Positions 27,279 through 36,780 of a stretch of DNA of 64,000 nt are shown here, in pieces. Position numbers and translations under genes: made by a program. Numbering within the stretch: the first letter of the stretch is position 1; each line of letters starts with the position of its first letter. A model generated the notes under the pieces. The model searched no databases and was not told where the DNA came from. It worked only from the letters and a program-made list of their open reading frames with translations. The DNA is from Pontibacter diazotrophicus (GTDB lineage: Bacteria; Bacteroidota; Bacteroidia; Cytophagales; Hymenobacteraceae): the NCBI RefSeq assembly GCF_003367245.1, contig NZ_QRGR01000003.1:1-64000 (forward strand), written 5' to 3'.

Positions 27279-28898
27279 CTATTCCTGTCGTTTTGGAGAG
27301 CCGGAAGCCATCAGGATGTTCTTCACGTTGTGTTGCTTTGTATAATCAATGGCTGCTTTGCCTTTGTTATCTACTAATTTAGCATCAGCCCCCGCCTGCA
27401 GCAGCGCGAGGATGATCTCGAAATTAGCGTTTATTTCACAGGCTAGCATCAGTGGAGTTTTACCATCGTTGTTCCTGATATTCGGATTGGCTCCTGCCTG
27501 CAATAATTTCTCCAGCTCCATAATTCCGATGTGCTGGCCAATGGTAGCCTGCAGTGCCTGCGTCAGCACGGTGTTTCCTTCCTTATCCTGTATATTCGGG
27601 TCTGCACCATTGTTGAGGAGGGTATCCAGCAACATTACCTGCTCCAGCTCATAATACTCTGATCTGATTCTGGAACTGCTAACCACGTAATGCAGGGCTG
27701 TTTTGCCATTATCGTCCTGCGCATTTACCTCGGCGCCATTCCTCAACAGCTGCGCTACTGTTTTAAAGCGCACCTCCGGTTCATATGACACGCCGTAGTC
27801 TTCGAGCAGCATAGGCACATAGACTGTATGCATCAATGGTGTACGGCCATGTAAATCTGCACTATATTCTTCAGGAGCTACCAGCGTATTCACGTCACCT
27901 CCCGCGGCAATAGCACGCTGCAGCATCTCCGGGTCACGTGTGATGGCTGCAATCACTACTTTCTGATCCGGGGTCTGGTTAATGTACAGCAACTGCTCAT
28001 AGGCACTGATGCTGCCTTTTTCTACTGCCTTGCGATACAACTGGCGTGCCTTGTCTAGTTTCACTTCACCCAACGTGCCTTCTTCGTAAAGCAACGCCAG
28101 GGTATAAGACGCCTGCCTGTCCCCTGCTTCCACTCCTTTGTTTAGCCAGTACAGCGCTTTTTCCTTGTCTTTGGCTACGCCTTCACCGTTCAGGTAAAGG
28201 TTGGCCAGAGGCGCATAGGACGCCACATCGTTCGCCTCTGCAGCACGGCTAAGATAGTTGAAGGCTAAGCCTTTATCTATCATCTCACCAAACCCCCTAT
28301 AATACATACTTCCCAGGATCCGGTTACAGAAAGCATCCCCCTCCACAGCCTTCTCCCTGATTTCTATACCTGCGGTACGCATGTGCTGCATGAACCGGCG
28401 CTCATCGTCTTTGTTACGCAGCACCATCGTTTCCGCCTTACCCAAATGCCCGAACAGGCTGCCCCCATCCAGCGCCTGCTTGTAATAATACTGAGCGGAG
28501 TCATTATTTGCAGCAAAGTACTTTTCCGCATTTATTATCTGCTGAATAGTATCAATCTGCACCGAATCATACTTCAGCTCCCGGAACTGGTGCATACGAC
28601 CGATAAAGTAATAGGCATCGTTGTCGCCCTCTGCAATGGCTTCCTTAAATTTATTATAAGCCTCCTCATAACGCAACAACTTGTAATAAGCCATCGCCTC
28701 GTCCATTGCCGGTGTACGCCATATCTTCTTGGTTACGACAATGGGCACAGGGGCAGCTGAAGCTTTAGCAGATGCAGTAACGGTTACTTTTGGTGCATCT
28801 GTCGAATCGGCTTTGTTTATAGGTTTCTGAGGCACATTTTGTGCAAATCCAACTTGGCTTGCGCCGCCTAATAACAAGATCAGTAGCAAATGCTTCAT
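27279..28898 (-). CDS. Secreted Sel1-like and ankyrin repeat protein
   Basis: About 539 residues. Signal peptide MKHLLLILLLGG to about residue 20. Sel1-like/TPR helices run to about residue 290 (e.g. NYLSRAAEANDVASYAPLAN, KALYWLNKGVEAGDRQASY), then four or so ankyrin repeats to the C terminus (DDNGKTALHYVV, DKEGNTVLTQAL, NNDGKTPLMLA). A protein-binding scaffold in the periplasm; partner unknown. The ATG at 28898 is preferred to 28949 because it begins the signal peptide. Confidence 0.87.
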   Translation of the reverse strand: MKHLLLILLLGGASQVGFAQNVPQKPINKADSTDAPKVTVTASAKASAAPVPIVVTKKIWRTPAMDEAMAYYKLLRYEEAYNKFKEAIAEGDNDAYYFIGRMHQFRELKYDSVQIDTIQQIINAEKYFAANNDSAQYYYKQALDGGSLFGHLGKAETMVLRNKDDERRFMQHMRTAGIEIREKAVEGDAFCNRILGSMYYRGFGEMIDKGLAFNYLSRAAEANDVASYAPLANLYLNGEGVAKDKEKALYWLNKGVEAGDRQASYTLALLYEEGTLGEVKLDKARQLYRKAVEKGSISAYEQLLYINQTPDQKVVIAAITRDPEMLQRAIAAGGDVNTLVAPEEYSADLHGRTPLMHTVYVPMLLEDYGVSYEPEVRFKTVAQLLRNGAEVNAQDDNGKTALHYVVSSSRIRSEYYELEQVMLLDTLLNNGADPNIQDKEGNTVLTQALQATIGQHIGIMELEKLLQAGANPNIRNNDGKTPLMLACEINANFEIILALLQAGADAKLVDNKGKAAIDYTKQHNVKNILMASGSPKRQE

Positions 28899-29217
28899 AA
28901 TAGGTATGTGAGGTAGTATAGGTGCGATGTTATTATTCTTCACTAGCAAACTTCATGCAAATAAACCAACTCTGCGGCTGTAAATCAAAAACACGCCAGC
29001 CCTGAAGTTAATGAATTTCAAATTTACATTACAAAAGCTTACATGTAACGCTTTGAAGTTTGTTCCTGTTCATCTAATGGCATTTATCTTCTATTATTAA
29101 TGGCATTTATCTTCTATTATAGAGCACGTGCCATGCCAAAAAAGCAAAGCCAGTTCAGAAAACGGATTTGAATTCGTAAATTGCGGTAGATTTTAAGACG
29201 CACGCGGAAGAGAAGAA
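28899..29217. other. Divergent promoter region between the ankyrin gene and pcrA
   Basis: About 320 bp without a gene. Contains a perfect 23-bp tandem duplication at 29075-29120; no promoter could be fixed. Confidence 0.5.
29075..29120. repeat. Perfect 23-bp tandem duplication
   Basis: The unit beginning TAATGGCATTTATCTTC and ending TATTAT occurs at 29075-29097 and again at 29098-29120 with no mismatch, roughly 100 bp upstream of the helicase gene. Confidence 0.9.
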
Positions 29218-31458
29218 ATGGATCATTTAAGCTTATTAAACGAGTCGCAACGCGCGGCAGTGCTTCATACAGAAGGACCTGCCATGATTATTGCGGGTGC
29301 CGGCTCCGGCAAAACAAGAGTACTAACCTATAGGATTGCCCATCTGATCAGCCAGGGGGTGGATCCGTTCAACATACTGGCCCTGACCTTTACTAACAAG
29401 GCGGCCAAAGAGATGCGCCATCGTATTGAGAAGGTGATTGGCAACGAAGCCAAAAACATCTGGATGGGTACCTTCCACTCGGTGTTTTCCCGCATCCTGC
29501 GCTCAGAGGCAGAGAAAATCGGCTACCCAAAAAGCTTTACCATTTATGATACCGACGACTCCAAGACACTTATTCGCAACATTGTGAAGGAGATGAACCT
29601 GGATGATAAGCTCTACAAACCAAACGTGGTGCTAGGCAGGATCTCTTCCGCTAAAAACAAACTTATTTCTGTAAAGCAGTACCTGAACGATGCTGTGATA
29701 CAGGCCGATGATGATGCCGCCATGCGTCCGAAGATCGGTAAAATCTATGAGACCTATCAGAACCGCTGCTTCAGGGCCGGTGCCATGGACTTTGATGATT
29801 TGCTGTTCAACACGAACGTGCTCTTCAAAGACCACCCGGATGCGCTGAACAAGTACCAGAACATTTTCAAGTTCGTAATGGTGGACGAGTACCAGGACAC
29901 AAACTATTCCCAGTACCTCATCACCCGCAAACTAGCCGCCCAGAACCGCAACATTGTGGTGGTAGGTGACGATGCGCAGTCCATCTACGCCTTCCGTGGG
30001 GCTGATATCCAAAACATCCTCAACTTTGAGCGCGATTACCCGGAACTGCAGGTCTTTAAACTGGAGCAGAACTACCGCTCCACCAAAAACATTGTGCACG
30101 CGGCAAACTCTGTTATCAAGAACAACCAGGCACAGCTGCGGAAAGATGTTTTCACAGATAACGAGCAGGGCCCGCTGATTGAGGTTATTAAAGCCAATTC
30201 CGACAACGAGGAAGGTAAACTGGTGGCCACCACCATTTTTGAGGAGAAGATGGGAAACCACTTTTCCTACGACGACTTTGCCATTCTGTACCGCACCAAT
30301 GCCCAGTCGCGGGCTATGGAAGAGGCCTTGCGCCGCATGAACATCAAGTACAAGATCATCGGCGGTCTGTCTTTCTACCAGCGCAAAGAAATCAAGGACC
30401 TGATTGCATACCTGCGCCTGACAGTGAACCCGAACGATGAGCAGGCACTCCGCCGTATTATCAACTACCCAAAGCGCGGTATAGGCGAAACAACCGAGCA
30501 GAAGATCTTCGTGATCGCCAATGATACTAACCATGCCGTTTGGGAAGTAGTGATGAACGCAGGAGAGTTTCTGGGCAACCGCGTGGGCACGGCTATAGAG
30601 AAGTTCTCTATTATGATCCGGGACTTCGCCAGAATTGCTGAAAACAGCGACGCCTTTGAGGTCGCCAAACATGTGGCCAAACACTCCGGCCTTGTGGATG
30701 ACCTGTACCAGGATAAAACCGTGGAAGGCCTGGCACGCTACGAGAACATCCAGGAGTTGCTCAATGGTATAAAAGAGTATGTAGACGACCCGGAGAAAGA
30801 AGACAAAAGCCTCTCTGCTTTTCTGCAGGATATTGCCCTTATTACTGACGCGGATACCAAGGCAGACGACGACGGGGAATTTGTGACGCTAATGACCATC
30901 CACTCAGCCAAGGGCTTGGAGTTCAAAAATGTGTTTATTGTAGGCATGGAAGAAAACCTGTTCCCGAGCCAGATGATGCTGAACTCCCGCGCCGACTTGG
31001 AGGAAGAACGCCGACTGTTTTACGTGGCGATTACACGCGCTGAGAAGCGACTGTACCTCACCTACGCAACCAGCCGCTACCAGTGGGGAAACCTGCGGGC
31101 CTGCGAAAAGAGCCGCTTCTTAGATGAGATTGACCCGAAATACATCAACTTTAAGTATGGAGATGGAGGGGCGAGCGGCGGCAATGTGTTAGACCGCGTG
31201 TTGCAGCGAAAAAGCAACCTGGTGGCGCCAGCGCCACGCATGCAGGTAGCCAGCAACTACACGCCCCCAGCCGACTTTAAAGCAAGCGATACCTCCAGCC
31301 TGGCAGCGGGTATGAAGGTGGAGCACCCGAAGTTCGGCTTTGGAACCGTAACGAAGATGGACACGCAGGGCAACAGCACCAAGGCTATCATCAATTTTGA
31401 GGAGGTGGGAGAAAAAACGTTGTTGCTGAGTTTCGCGAAGCTGAAAATCCACGCTTAG
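29218..31458 (+). CDS. pcrA: ATP-dependent DNA helicase PcrA/UvrD
   Basis: SF1A 3'-5' helicase for repair and replication restart, 746 residues. Walker A AGAGSGKT with Lys32, motif Ia LTFTNKAAKEMR, Walker B FVMVDEYQDTN, motif III VVGDDAQSIYAFRGA, motif IV QNYRS, motif V MTIHSAKGLEF and motif VI FYVAITRAEKRLYL are all present. The C-terminal Tudor-like tail (GMKVEHPKFGFGTV) is typical of PcrA, which binds RNA polymerase. ATG start. Confidence 0.96.
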   Translation: MDHLSLLNESQRAAVLHTEGPAMIIAGAGSGKTRVLTYRIAHLISQGVDPFNILALTFTNKAAKEMRHRIEKVIGNEAKNIWMGTFHSVFSRILRSEAEKIGYPKSFTIYDTDDSKTLIRNIVKEMNLDDKLYKPNVVLGRISSAKNKLISVKQYLNDAVIQADDDAAMRPKIGKIYETYQNRCFRAGAMDFDDLLFNTNVLFKDHPDALNKYQNIFKFVMVDEYQDTNYSQYLITRKLAAQNRNIVVVGDDAQSIYAFRGADIQNILNFERDYPELQVFKLEQNYRSTKNIVHAANSVIKNNQAQLRKDVFTDNEQGPLIEVIKANSDNEEGKLVATTIFEEKMGNHFSYDDFAILYRTNAQSRAMEEALRRMNIKYKIIGGLSFYQRKEIKDLIAYLRLTVNPNDEQALRRIINYPKRGIGETTEQKIFVIANDTNHAVWEVVMNAGEFLGNRVGTAIEKFSIMIRDFARIAENSDAFEVAKHVAKHSGLVDDLYQDKTVEGLARYENIQELLNGIKEYVDDPEKEDKSLSAFLQDIALITDADTKADDDGEFVTLMTIHSAKGLEFKNVFIVGMEENLFPSQMMLNSRADLEEERRLFYVAITRAEKRLYLTYATSRYQWGNLRACEKSRFLDEIDPKYINFKYGDGGASGGNVLDRVLQRKSNLVAPAPRMQVASNYTPPADFKASDTSSLAAGMKVEHPKFGFGTVTKMDTQGNSTKAIINFEEVGEKTLLLSFAKLKIHA

Positions 31459-31488
31459 CTCAAAAGGTTAAGATTATAAATTAAACTA

Positions 31489-31896
31489 TCAGTTAACAGT
31501 AGGAGGAACAGGTCCAGCAGGTGCCGGATCCTGTTCCTGCGGCTGTATACCCTGCGCTGCCTGCTCCTTGGATTCTCTGACACTGAGGGTGTCCACTACA
31601 ATTTCATACAGCTTATCCATCTCGGCGATATGGTTGAGGTAGTAATCGTAAGTCGCCTTGAATTCCTCCTGCTTCACCCCGTGCTTTTCCAGGATATCAG
31701 CCTGCTCCTTGTTGAATACCATTAAAGCCGTGTCGGGGTAGGAAACATGTTGCTCAATCAGCGCCTCTACTGTATGAATGTCCGCCAGGATGCGCACCAT
31801 CTTAGGCTGTGGTATCATATTCTCAGGCTTATCCCCGTTATCTTGCTGGCACCCCAGTAGAAAGAGGCAAAAAAGTATATAGAAAAGTCTTTTCAC
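31489..31896 (-). CDS. DUF4296 lipoprotein
   Basis: 135 residues with a GTG start. Signal peptide with lipobox FLLGC (Cys16), then the DUF4296 helical core: MVRILADIHTVEALIEQH, VFNKEQADILEKHGVKQEEF and YYLNHIAEMDKLYE. The Pro-rich C-terminal tail is probably disordered. A Bacteroidota-only family with no known function. Divergent from the Bat operon. Confidence 0.84.
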   Translation of the reverse strand: MKRLFYILFCLFLLGCQQDNGDKPENMIPQPKMVRILADIHTVEALIEQHVSYPDTALMVFNKEQADILEKHGVKQEEFKATYDYYLNHIAEMDKLYEIVVDTLSVRESKEQAAQGIQPQEQDPAPAGPVPPTVN

Positions 31897-31954
31897 GGGT
31901 GTAAATTACGAGAATATGTGATAATTTTAAAATTACGCAAGAAGGCAGCAGCCT

Positions 31955-32836
31955 ATGAAAGAGCTTGTAAAGAAGCTACGCAAATACGAAATACGGATAC
32001 GCAAAGCCATCACCACCCAGATGCAGGGCGACTTCCACTCTGTGTTCAAAGGAACAGGGCTGGAGTTTGACGATGTGCGCGCATACCAGTATGGCGACGA
32101 CGTGCGTTCTATAGATTGGAACGTTTCTGCCAAGGGCCATGGTACTTTTGTAAAAACTTATCGGGAAGAAAAAGAGCAGTCGGTTTTTTTGATGCTGGAT
32201 GTAAGCGCCTCCCAAACCATCGGTACAGGTGCCCAGCAGAAGATAGATGTGGGCAAAGAGATTTGCGGGGTGCTGGCATTATCAGCAGCAAGGCAGCAAA
32301 GCCAGATTGGAATGATATGCTTCTCTGATCAGAAGGAAAAGTACATTAAACCAGCCAAAGGTATACAGCAGGCTTACAGCATCATCAAAGCCCTGAGTGA
32401 GCTGCAGCCCAAATCGGCCAGAACAAACCTGCCGGCAGGCATCAAACTTACGTTGGACATTATCAAGCGGCGCAGCATTATCCTGCTCCTTTCTGATTTT
32501 ATAGATAACAATTATGAGAAGGAGCTCTCTATGCTGGCCAGGCGCCACGACCTGATTGTGCTGCACCTGCTGGATGTCCGGGAACATGAGCTGCCGCCCA
32601 TGGGCATTGTGCCAGTGCTGGACAAGGAGACCGGCCGTACCATCTGGCTCAACACTTCCGGTGATGAGTTCCAGAAGCGCTACCTGGCGCAGTACAAGGA
32701 AAACCAAGAAAACCTGGTGCGGCTCTGCCAGAAGTACCAGGCAAATTACCTGACCATCCAGACAAACGAAGATTACGTGCCGCAACTGATTAACCTGTTT
32801 AGGCTAAGAAATAAGTCGACAAAGAAAAGTGCTTAG
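31955..32836 (+). CDS. DUF58 domain protein, first gene of a Bat operon
   Basis: 293 residues, cytoplasmic. DUF58 core: GTGLEFDDVRAYQYGDDVR, SIDWNVSAKGHGTFVKTY and a MIDAS-like DVSAS at the start of a VWA-like fold. DUF58 proteins normally work with a MoxR AAA+ ATPase and with the Bat VWA proteins. Here the next two genes are Bat proteins and overlap (8 nt and 20 nt), but no moxR gene lies upstream: the preceding gene is the divergent DUF4296. A second DUF58 gene is at 52332. Start ATG. Confidence 0.92.
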   Translation: MKELVKKLRKYEIRIRKAITTQMQGDFHSVFKGTGLEFDDVRAYQYGDDVRSIDWNVSAKGHGTFVKTYREEKEQSVFLMLDVSASQTIGTGAQQKIDVGKEICGVLALSAARQQSQIGMICFSDQKEKYIKPAKGIQQAYSIIKALSELQPKSARTNLPAGIKLTLDIIKRRSIILLLSDFIDNNYEKELSMLARRHDLIVLHLLDVREHELPPMGIVPVLDKETGRTIWLNTSGDEFQKRYLAQYKENQENLVRLCQKYQANYLTIQTNEDYVPQLINLFRLRNKSTKKSA

Positions 32837-33743
32837 ATTGTTCATCATACTGCTGTGTTTCCTGCAGGCGGTGGCGGCGTGGGGGCAGCAAACACCGAGG
32901 CCGGAAGGGTCCTTCAGCCGTGACACCGCCAGGCTGGGTGAGTTGCTGCAATATACTCTGGTGCATCATCACCCGGCCACGCAGGAGGTTGTGCTACCGC
33001 CAGAGAACTACAGCTTCGCTCCTTTCGAACTGGTGCGCAAAGACTTTTTCCCTACCACCACTAAAGCAGGCATCAGTACGGACAGTGCTGTGTATACCTT
33101 GCGCAGCTTCGAGATTGAACCTGTGCAGCAGCTGGCACTTCCGGTATACGTGCTGGGAGAGCAGGATACCACTGTAGTGTTCGCAGCGGCCGACGCTATT
33201 GTGCTGCAACAGTTGGTAAAAACAGTACAGGAACCGCTGCAGGTACAGGCAGACACCAATCTTGCCACAGTAGAAGAGCGCTTTAATTGGCCTGAACTCG
33301 TTTTATGGATAGCAGCGGTCGCTACTTTTCTGAGCCTGATAGGGCTTATTTTCGGGCAGGCCATCCGGCGCAAGTATAAGCTGTACCGCCTGCGGAAAGA
33401 CCACCTGTACTTTGCTTCCCGCTACAACTCCCATGAAGACCGCTTTAAGAAAACAGGCGCTATGCAGAGCCTCGAAAAGGCTGTTTCGCTTTGGAAAAAC
33501 TACCTGACAAAACTGGAGCGAAGCGCCATTAACTCCTTCACTACGAAAGAGATTGTGGAGTATTATGAGAACGACGAGGAAGTAAACACAGCGCTCCGCA
33601 TCTGCGATAAAGCCATTTACGGCAACGTGCAAACCGAAACAGAAGGCGAAACCAACCTGGCCCTGGGCATGCTCCGCCGCTTTGCCAAAAGCCGCCATAA
33701 AACCCAACGAGAACTTATAAAGAATGCTAAGAACAAGCGATAA
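32829..33743 (+). CDS. BatD-like membrane protein
   Basis: 304 residues from a GTG that overlaps the DUF58 stop by 8 nt, implying translational coupling. Signal peptide to about residue 19, periplasmic beta-rich domain to about residue 150, one membrane helix (WPELVLWIAAVATFLSLIGL, about 152-171) and a cytoplasmic helical domain. This layout and position are those of the short BatD/DUF4381-like proteins in Bat operons, thought to work in envelope stress or oxygen tolerance. Sequence identity to canonical BatD cannot be judged by eye. Confidence 0.75.
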   Translation: MLRLFIILLCFLQAVAAWGQQTPRPEGSFSRDTARLGELLQYTLVHHHPATQEVVLPPENYSFAPFELVRKDFFPTTTKAGISTDSAVYTLRSFEIEPVQQLALPVYVLGEQDTTVVFAAADAIVLQQLVKTVQEPLQVQADTNLATVEERFNWPELVLWIAAVATFLSLIGLIFGQAIRRKYKLYRLRKDHLYFASRYNSHEDRFKKTGAMQSLEKAVSLWKNYLTKLERSAINSFTTKEIVEYYENDEEVNTALRICDKAIYGNVQTETEGETNLALGMLRRFAKSRHKTQRELIKNAKNKR

Positions 33744-34776
33744 CCTTTGGGATTGGCTAAGCCTGGAGTGGTTCAGCTACAGCACCCTGCGCTCTTTCGA
33801 TTGGGTGTACCCGCTGGTGCTTTACGCTTTGCCTGTGGTGCCTCTGCTATTCCTGTTAAAGTGGCTGTTTACCCTTAATACCCGCAACAAGCTGGATTTG
33901 GCAATGTTTGAAGGCAAAGTGCGCTGGCAGTGGAGTAGTTTACTGCGCCATATCCCGAACCTGCTCTTTATGCTCTTCATGATGCTGGTGCTGGTGGCCT
34001 TAGCAAGGCCACAGCGAGCAAATGAGCAGGTAGAGCAAACAGCAGAAGGCATCGATATTGTACTGGTGCTGGATGTATCAGGCTCCATGGAACTGCAGGA
34101 CATTAAGCCGAACCGTTTGGCGGCAGCCAGGGAAGTAGCGCTGAATTTTATTGGTGGGCGTGTGCAAGATCGTATTGGTCTGGTAGTTTTTGCCGGAGAT
34201 GCCTATTCCCTCTCCCCCCTCACCACTGACTACCAGCTACTGCGGGAGCACATCAACTCCATCGACTTTAAAATGATACCGAACGATGGCACCGCCATTG
34301 GCAGTGCGCTGGCAGTGGCTATTAATCGCATGCGTGATTCTGATGCTAAAAGTAAGGTGATTATTCTCATCAGCGATGGGGAAAACACTGCCGGCAGCCT
34401 GGATCCTGAACTGGCTGCCCAACTGGCATACGCCTACGACATAAAACTTTATACCATCGGCATAGGTAAAGATGGGCAGGTGCCTTATGAGGAGGAAGAA
34501 ACCGGCAAGACGCTTTTTGTGGAGACGCAGATGGATGAGACAAGCCTGCGCCGGATAGCCCAGATAGGAGAAGGCAACTTTTATAGGGCTGGCAGTAAAG
34601 ATGCCTTACAGGAGATTTTCAGGAACATTAACAGGCTGGAACGTACGGAGGTAACAGAAAAACGCTTCCGCGATACCCAGGATCACTACCAGGTATACCT
34701 GAAATGGGCACTCCTGATCCTACTGCTCTGGATGCTGCTGAAAAACACGTTTATCACTAATGTGCTGGAGGATTAA
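33724..34776 (+). CDS. BatA-type VWA domain membrane protein
   Basis: 350 residues. Two N-terminal helices (about 20-42 and 76-96), then a VWA domain with MIDAS DVSGSM near residue 117, Thr in PLTTDYQ and Asp in ISDGEN, and a C-terminal membrane helix (WALLILLLWMLLKN). Such Bat proteins place the VWA domain in the periplasm or cytoplasm and act with MoxR/DUF58. Overlaps the preceding gene by 20 nt. Only one VWA Bat protein is present here, whereas many Bacteroidota have BatA and BatB in tandem. Confidence 0.92.
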   Translation: MLRTSDNLWDWLSLEWFSYSTLRSFDWVYPLVLYALPVVPLLFLLKWLFTLNTRNKLDLAMFEGKVRWQWSSLLRHIPNLLFMLFMMLVLVALARPQRANEQVEQTAEGIDIVLVLDVSGSMELQDIKPNRLAAAREVALNFIGGRVQDRIGLVVFAGDAYSLSPLTTDYQLLREHINSIDFKMIPNDGTAIGSALAVAINRMRDSDAKSKVIILISDGENTAGSLDPELAAQLAYAYDIKLYTIGIGKDGQVPYEEEETGKTLFVETQMDETSLRRIAQIGEGNFYRAGSKDALQEIFRNINRLERTEVTEKRFRDTQDHYQVYLKWALLILLLWMLLKNTFITNVLED

Positions 34777-35029
34777 TTTTTCACGTAGCACGATATATGT
34801 AGCACGATACACGTATCACGTTTATCGATAAAAAGTTGGATAGGAAGCTATTTTGAAGATGACACCCTAATGTACTGAGCATTTGGGTAAATATTGCAAC
34901 TCCAGATATTCACCTTAAATTTGTCAGCCTGCTTCATTTTCGACAGCAGACAAAACATCTAAAACATTTTGTCTTGATACGTGTGTCGTAATACGTAAAA
35001 CAAGTATCGTGACACGTAAAAAAACAGCC
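34777..35029. repeat. Inverted-repeat element between the Bat operon and yggS
   Basis: Degenerate CACGTA/CACGATA words. Left 34777-34800 matches the reverse complement of 35000-35023 at 19 of 24 positions, and 34804-34820 matches that of 34973-34989 at 15 of 17. The left arm starts directly at the BatA stop codon and the right arm ends 6 bp before the yggS ATG; the 150-bp middle is unrelated sequence. No ORF inside. Confidence 0.72.
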
Positions 35030-35713
35030 ATGTCTATAGCCGATAACATCCTTTACTTTGATGAGCAACTGAGAAACACGCCCTGCCGCCTGGTGGCTGT
35101 CTCTAAGACACACTCTCCTGAAAAAATTATGGAAGCTTATAACGCGGGTCACCGGCTTTTTGGGGAAAATAAAGTACAGGAGCTGGTAGATAAAAGGGAC
35201 CTGCTGCCACACGACATCGCCTGGCACCTGATTGGCCACCTGCAACGAAATAAAGTAAAGTACATCGCCCAGTATATTGATACCATTCAATCCGTAGATA
35301 GCCTGAAATTGCTGCAGGAAATAAATAAGCGTGCTGAGCAGTTTGCCCGCACCCTACCCATTAATTGTATGCTTCAGATTTCCATTGCCGATGAGGAAAC
35401 GAAATACGGAATGACTTACGACGAAGCAGTGGCGCTGCTGCAGTCTGAGGAGTACCGGAAGATGAACTACGTCAGTATCACAGGCGTAATGGGAATAGCC
35501 ACGAACACAGAAGACGAGCAGAAGCTGCGCCAGGAGTTCAGATACCTGCGCGAATGCTTTCAGAACCTGAAGGACACCTTCTTCTTTGCCAGCGACTATT
35601 TCAATGAAATATCGATGGGAATGACTTCTGACTGGCAATTAGCCGTAGCAGAAGGGAGCACCATAATTCGTGTAGGCAGCGGCATATTCGGTACTCGTAA
35701 TTATAGCAAGTAG
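35030..35713 (+). CDS. YggS-family pyridoxal phosphate homeostasis protein
   Basis: 227 residues. PLP-binding Lys in LVAVSKTHSPEKI, then GENKVQELVDKR, WHLIGHLQRNK and the C-terminal SMGMTSDW plus IRVGSGIFGTR phosphate-binding segment. This fold-type III barrel protein buffers PLP and has no known catalytic reaction. Start at ATG 35030 (MSIADNI); the longer frame from a GTG at 35009 would lie in the repeat. Confidence 0.94.
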   Translation: MSIADNILYFDEQLRNTPCRLVAVSKTHSPEKIMEAYNAGHRLFGENKVQELVDKRDLLPHDIAWHLIGHLQRNKVKYIAQYIDTIQSVDSLKLLQEINKRAEQFARTLPINCMLQISIADEETKYGMTYDEAVALLQSEEYRKMNYVSITGVMGIATNTEDEQKLRQEFRYLRECFQNLKDTFFFASDYFNEISMGMTSDWQLAVAEGSTIIRVGSGIFGTRNYSK

Positions 35714-35759
35714 TAAGAAGCAGCCTCCGAATTTCTACACCTGCACCCCAGCTTCAACT

Positions 35760-36605
35760 ATGGCAAATTCAGCGGTTTCAAACAATTTACCTGCCTTCGA
35801 TAAGCAAGGACATCGCGGGGGGCGTGGACTGATGCCGGAAAATACAGTACCCGCTATGTTAAAGGCCCTGTCGGAGGGTGTTACTACCCTGGAGATGGAC
35901 GCACATGTCAGCAGAGATAACCAGGTGCTGCTCTCCCATGACCCGCACATTAACCCGGAACACGAACTGCTGCCCGATGGTAGTGAAACACCTGCAGCAG
36001 ACGCTGAAAAGCATGTTTGGTACAACATGAACTACAGTGATATCCGCAGGTATGACGCAGGTTCAAAATTTTATAGCCGTTTCCCGGAGCAGCAGCGTAT
36101 GAAAGCATACAAGCCGCTGCTTTCTGAGGTTATTGATGCAGTGCAGGCTTACCTCATCAATCATCGTTTGCCGCAGGTCTTTTATAACATCGAAACCAAG
36201 TCTAAGCCTGAAACAGATGGCATACATCATCCGGTCCCGGAAGAGTTTGTGCAGCTTTTAATGAAGTTAGTAGAAGAGAAGGAAATGAAGGAGTGGGTGA
36301 TTATACAGTCTTTTGATGTGCGGACGCTACAGGTGCTGCATGAAAAGCACCCAGAGGTTAGCATATCCCTGCTCGTGGAGAATGAGAAAAGCCTGGAACA
36401 AAATCTATCTAAACTCGGCTTTACCCCTACTATCTACAGCCCCGACTATGATTTAGTAACAAAAGATTTAGTAGAAGAAACCCACCGCCGTGGCATCAAA
36501 CTCATCCCCTGGACGGTGAACGAACTTGACAAAATGCGGCAACTGAAGCAATTGGGAGTAGATGGACTTATTTCTGACTATCCGAATCTGTTCAATAAAT
36601 TATGA
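35760..36605 (+). CDS. Glycerophosphodiester phosphodiesterase
   Basis: 281 residues of the GDPD family (TIM barrel, metal-dependent), which cleaves deacylated phospholipids to glycerol-3-phosphate. Catalytic motif QGHRGGRGLMPENT with the conserved His/Arg, the metal-binding EMDAHVSRDNQVLLSHD segment, IETKSKP, and the C-terminal PWTVNELDKM. No signal peptide is visible, so it may be cytoplasmic, unlike exported GlpQ. Confidence 0.93.
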   Translation: MANSAVSNNLPAFDKQGHRGGRGLMPENTVPAMLKALSEGVTTLEMDAHVSRDNQVLLSHDPHINPEHELLPDGSETPAADAEKHVWYNMNYSDIRRYDAGSKFYSRFPEQQRMKAYKPLLSEVIDAVQAYLINHRLPQVFYNIETKSKPETDGIHHPVPEEFVQLLMKLVEEKEMKEWVIIQSFDVRTLQVLHEKHPEVSISLLVENEKSLEQNLSKLGFTPTIYSPDYDLVTKDLVEETHRRGIKLIPWTVNELDKMRQLKQLGVDGLISDYPNLFNKL

Positions 36606-36780
36606 ATTAAAATTCTTAATCCTGATATTCATAGCTTATTCTCTGCCTGAAAGCGATTCCCGGCCTGTTCCACCCGATATAGTTCAGCACTATCCGCTCT
36701 ACTTAGAAACAGCGATGTCTAATCAGCCTTCGTGAAAATTATTCATCAATCATCAATCTAACAAAAAAGCCACAGATAAA

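Noticed and set aside
29932..30684. 250-residue minus-strand frame inside pcrA
   Set aside because: Lies wholly within the helicase gene, which has intact motifs throughout; no domain is visible in the antisense frame.
34777..35029. CRISPR array, because of short repeated words
   Set aside because: Repeats are degenerate, of unequal spacing and arranged as inverted arms; no constant repeat-spacer unit and no cas genes.
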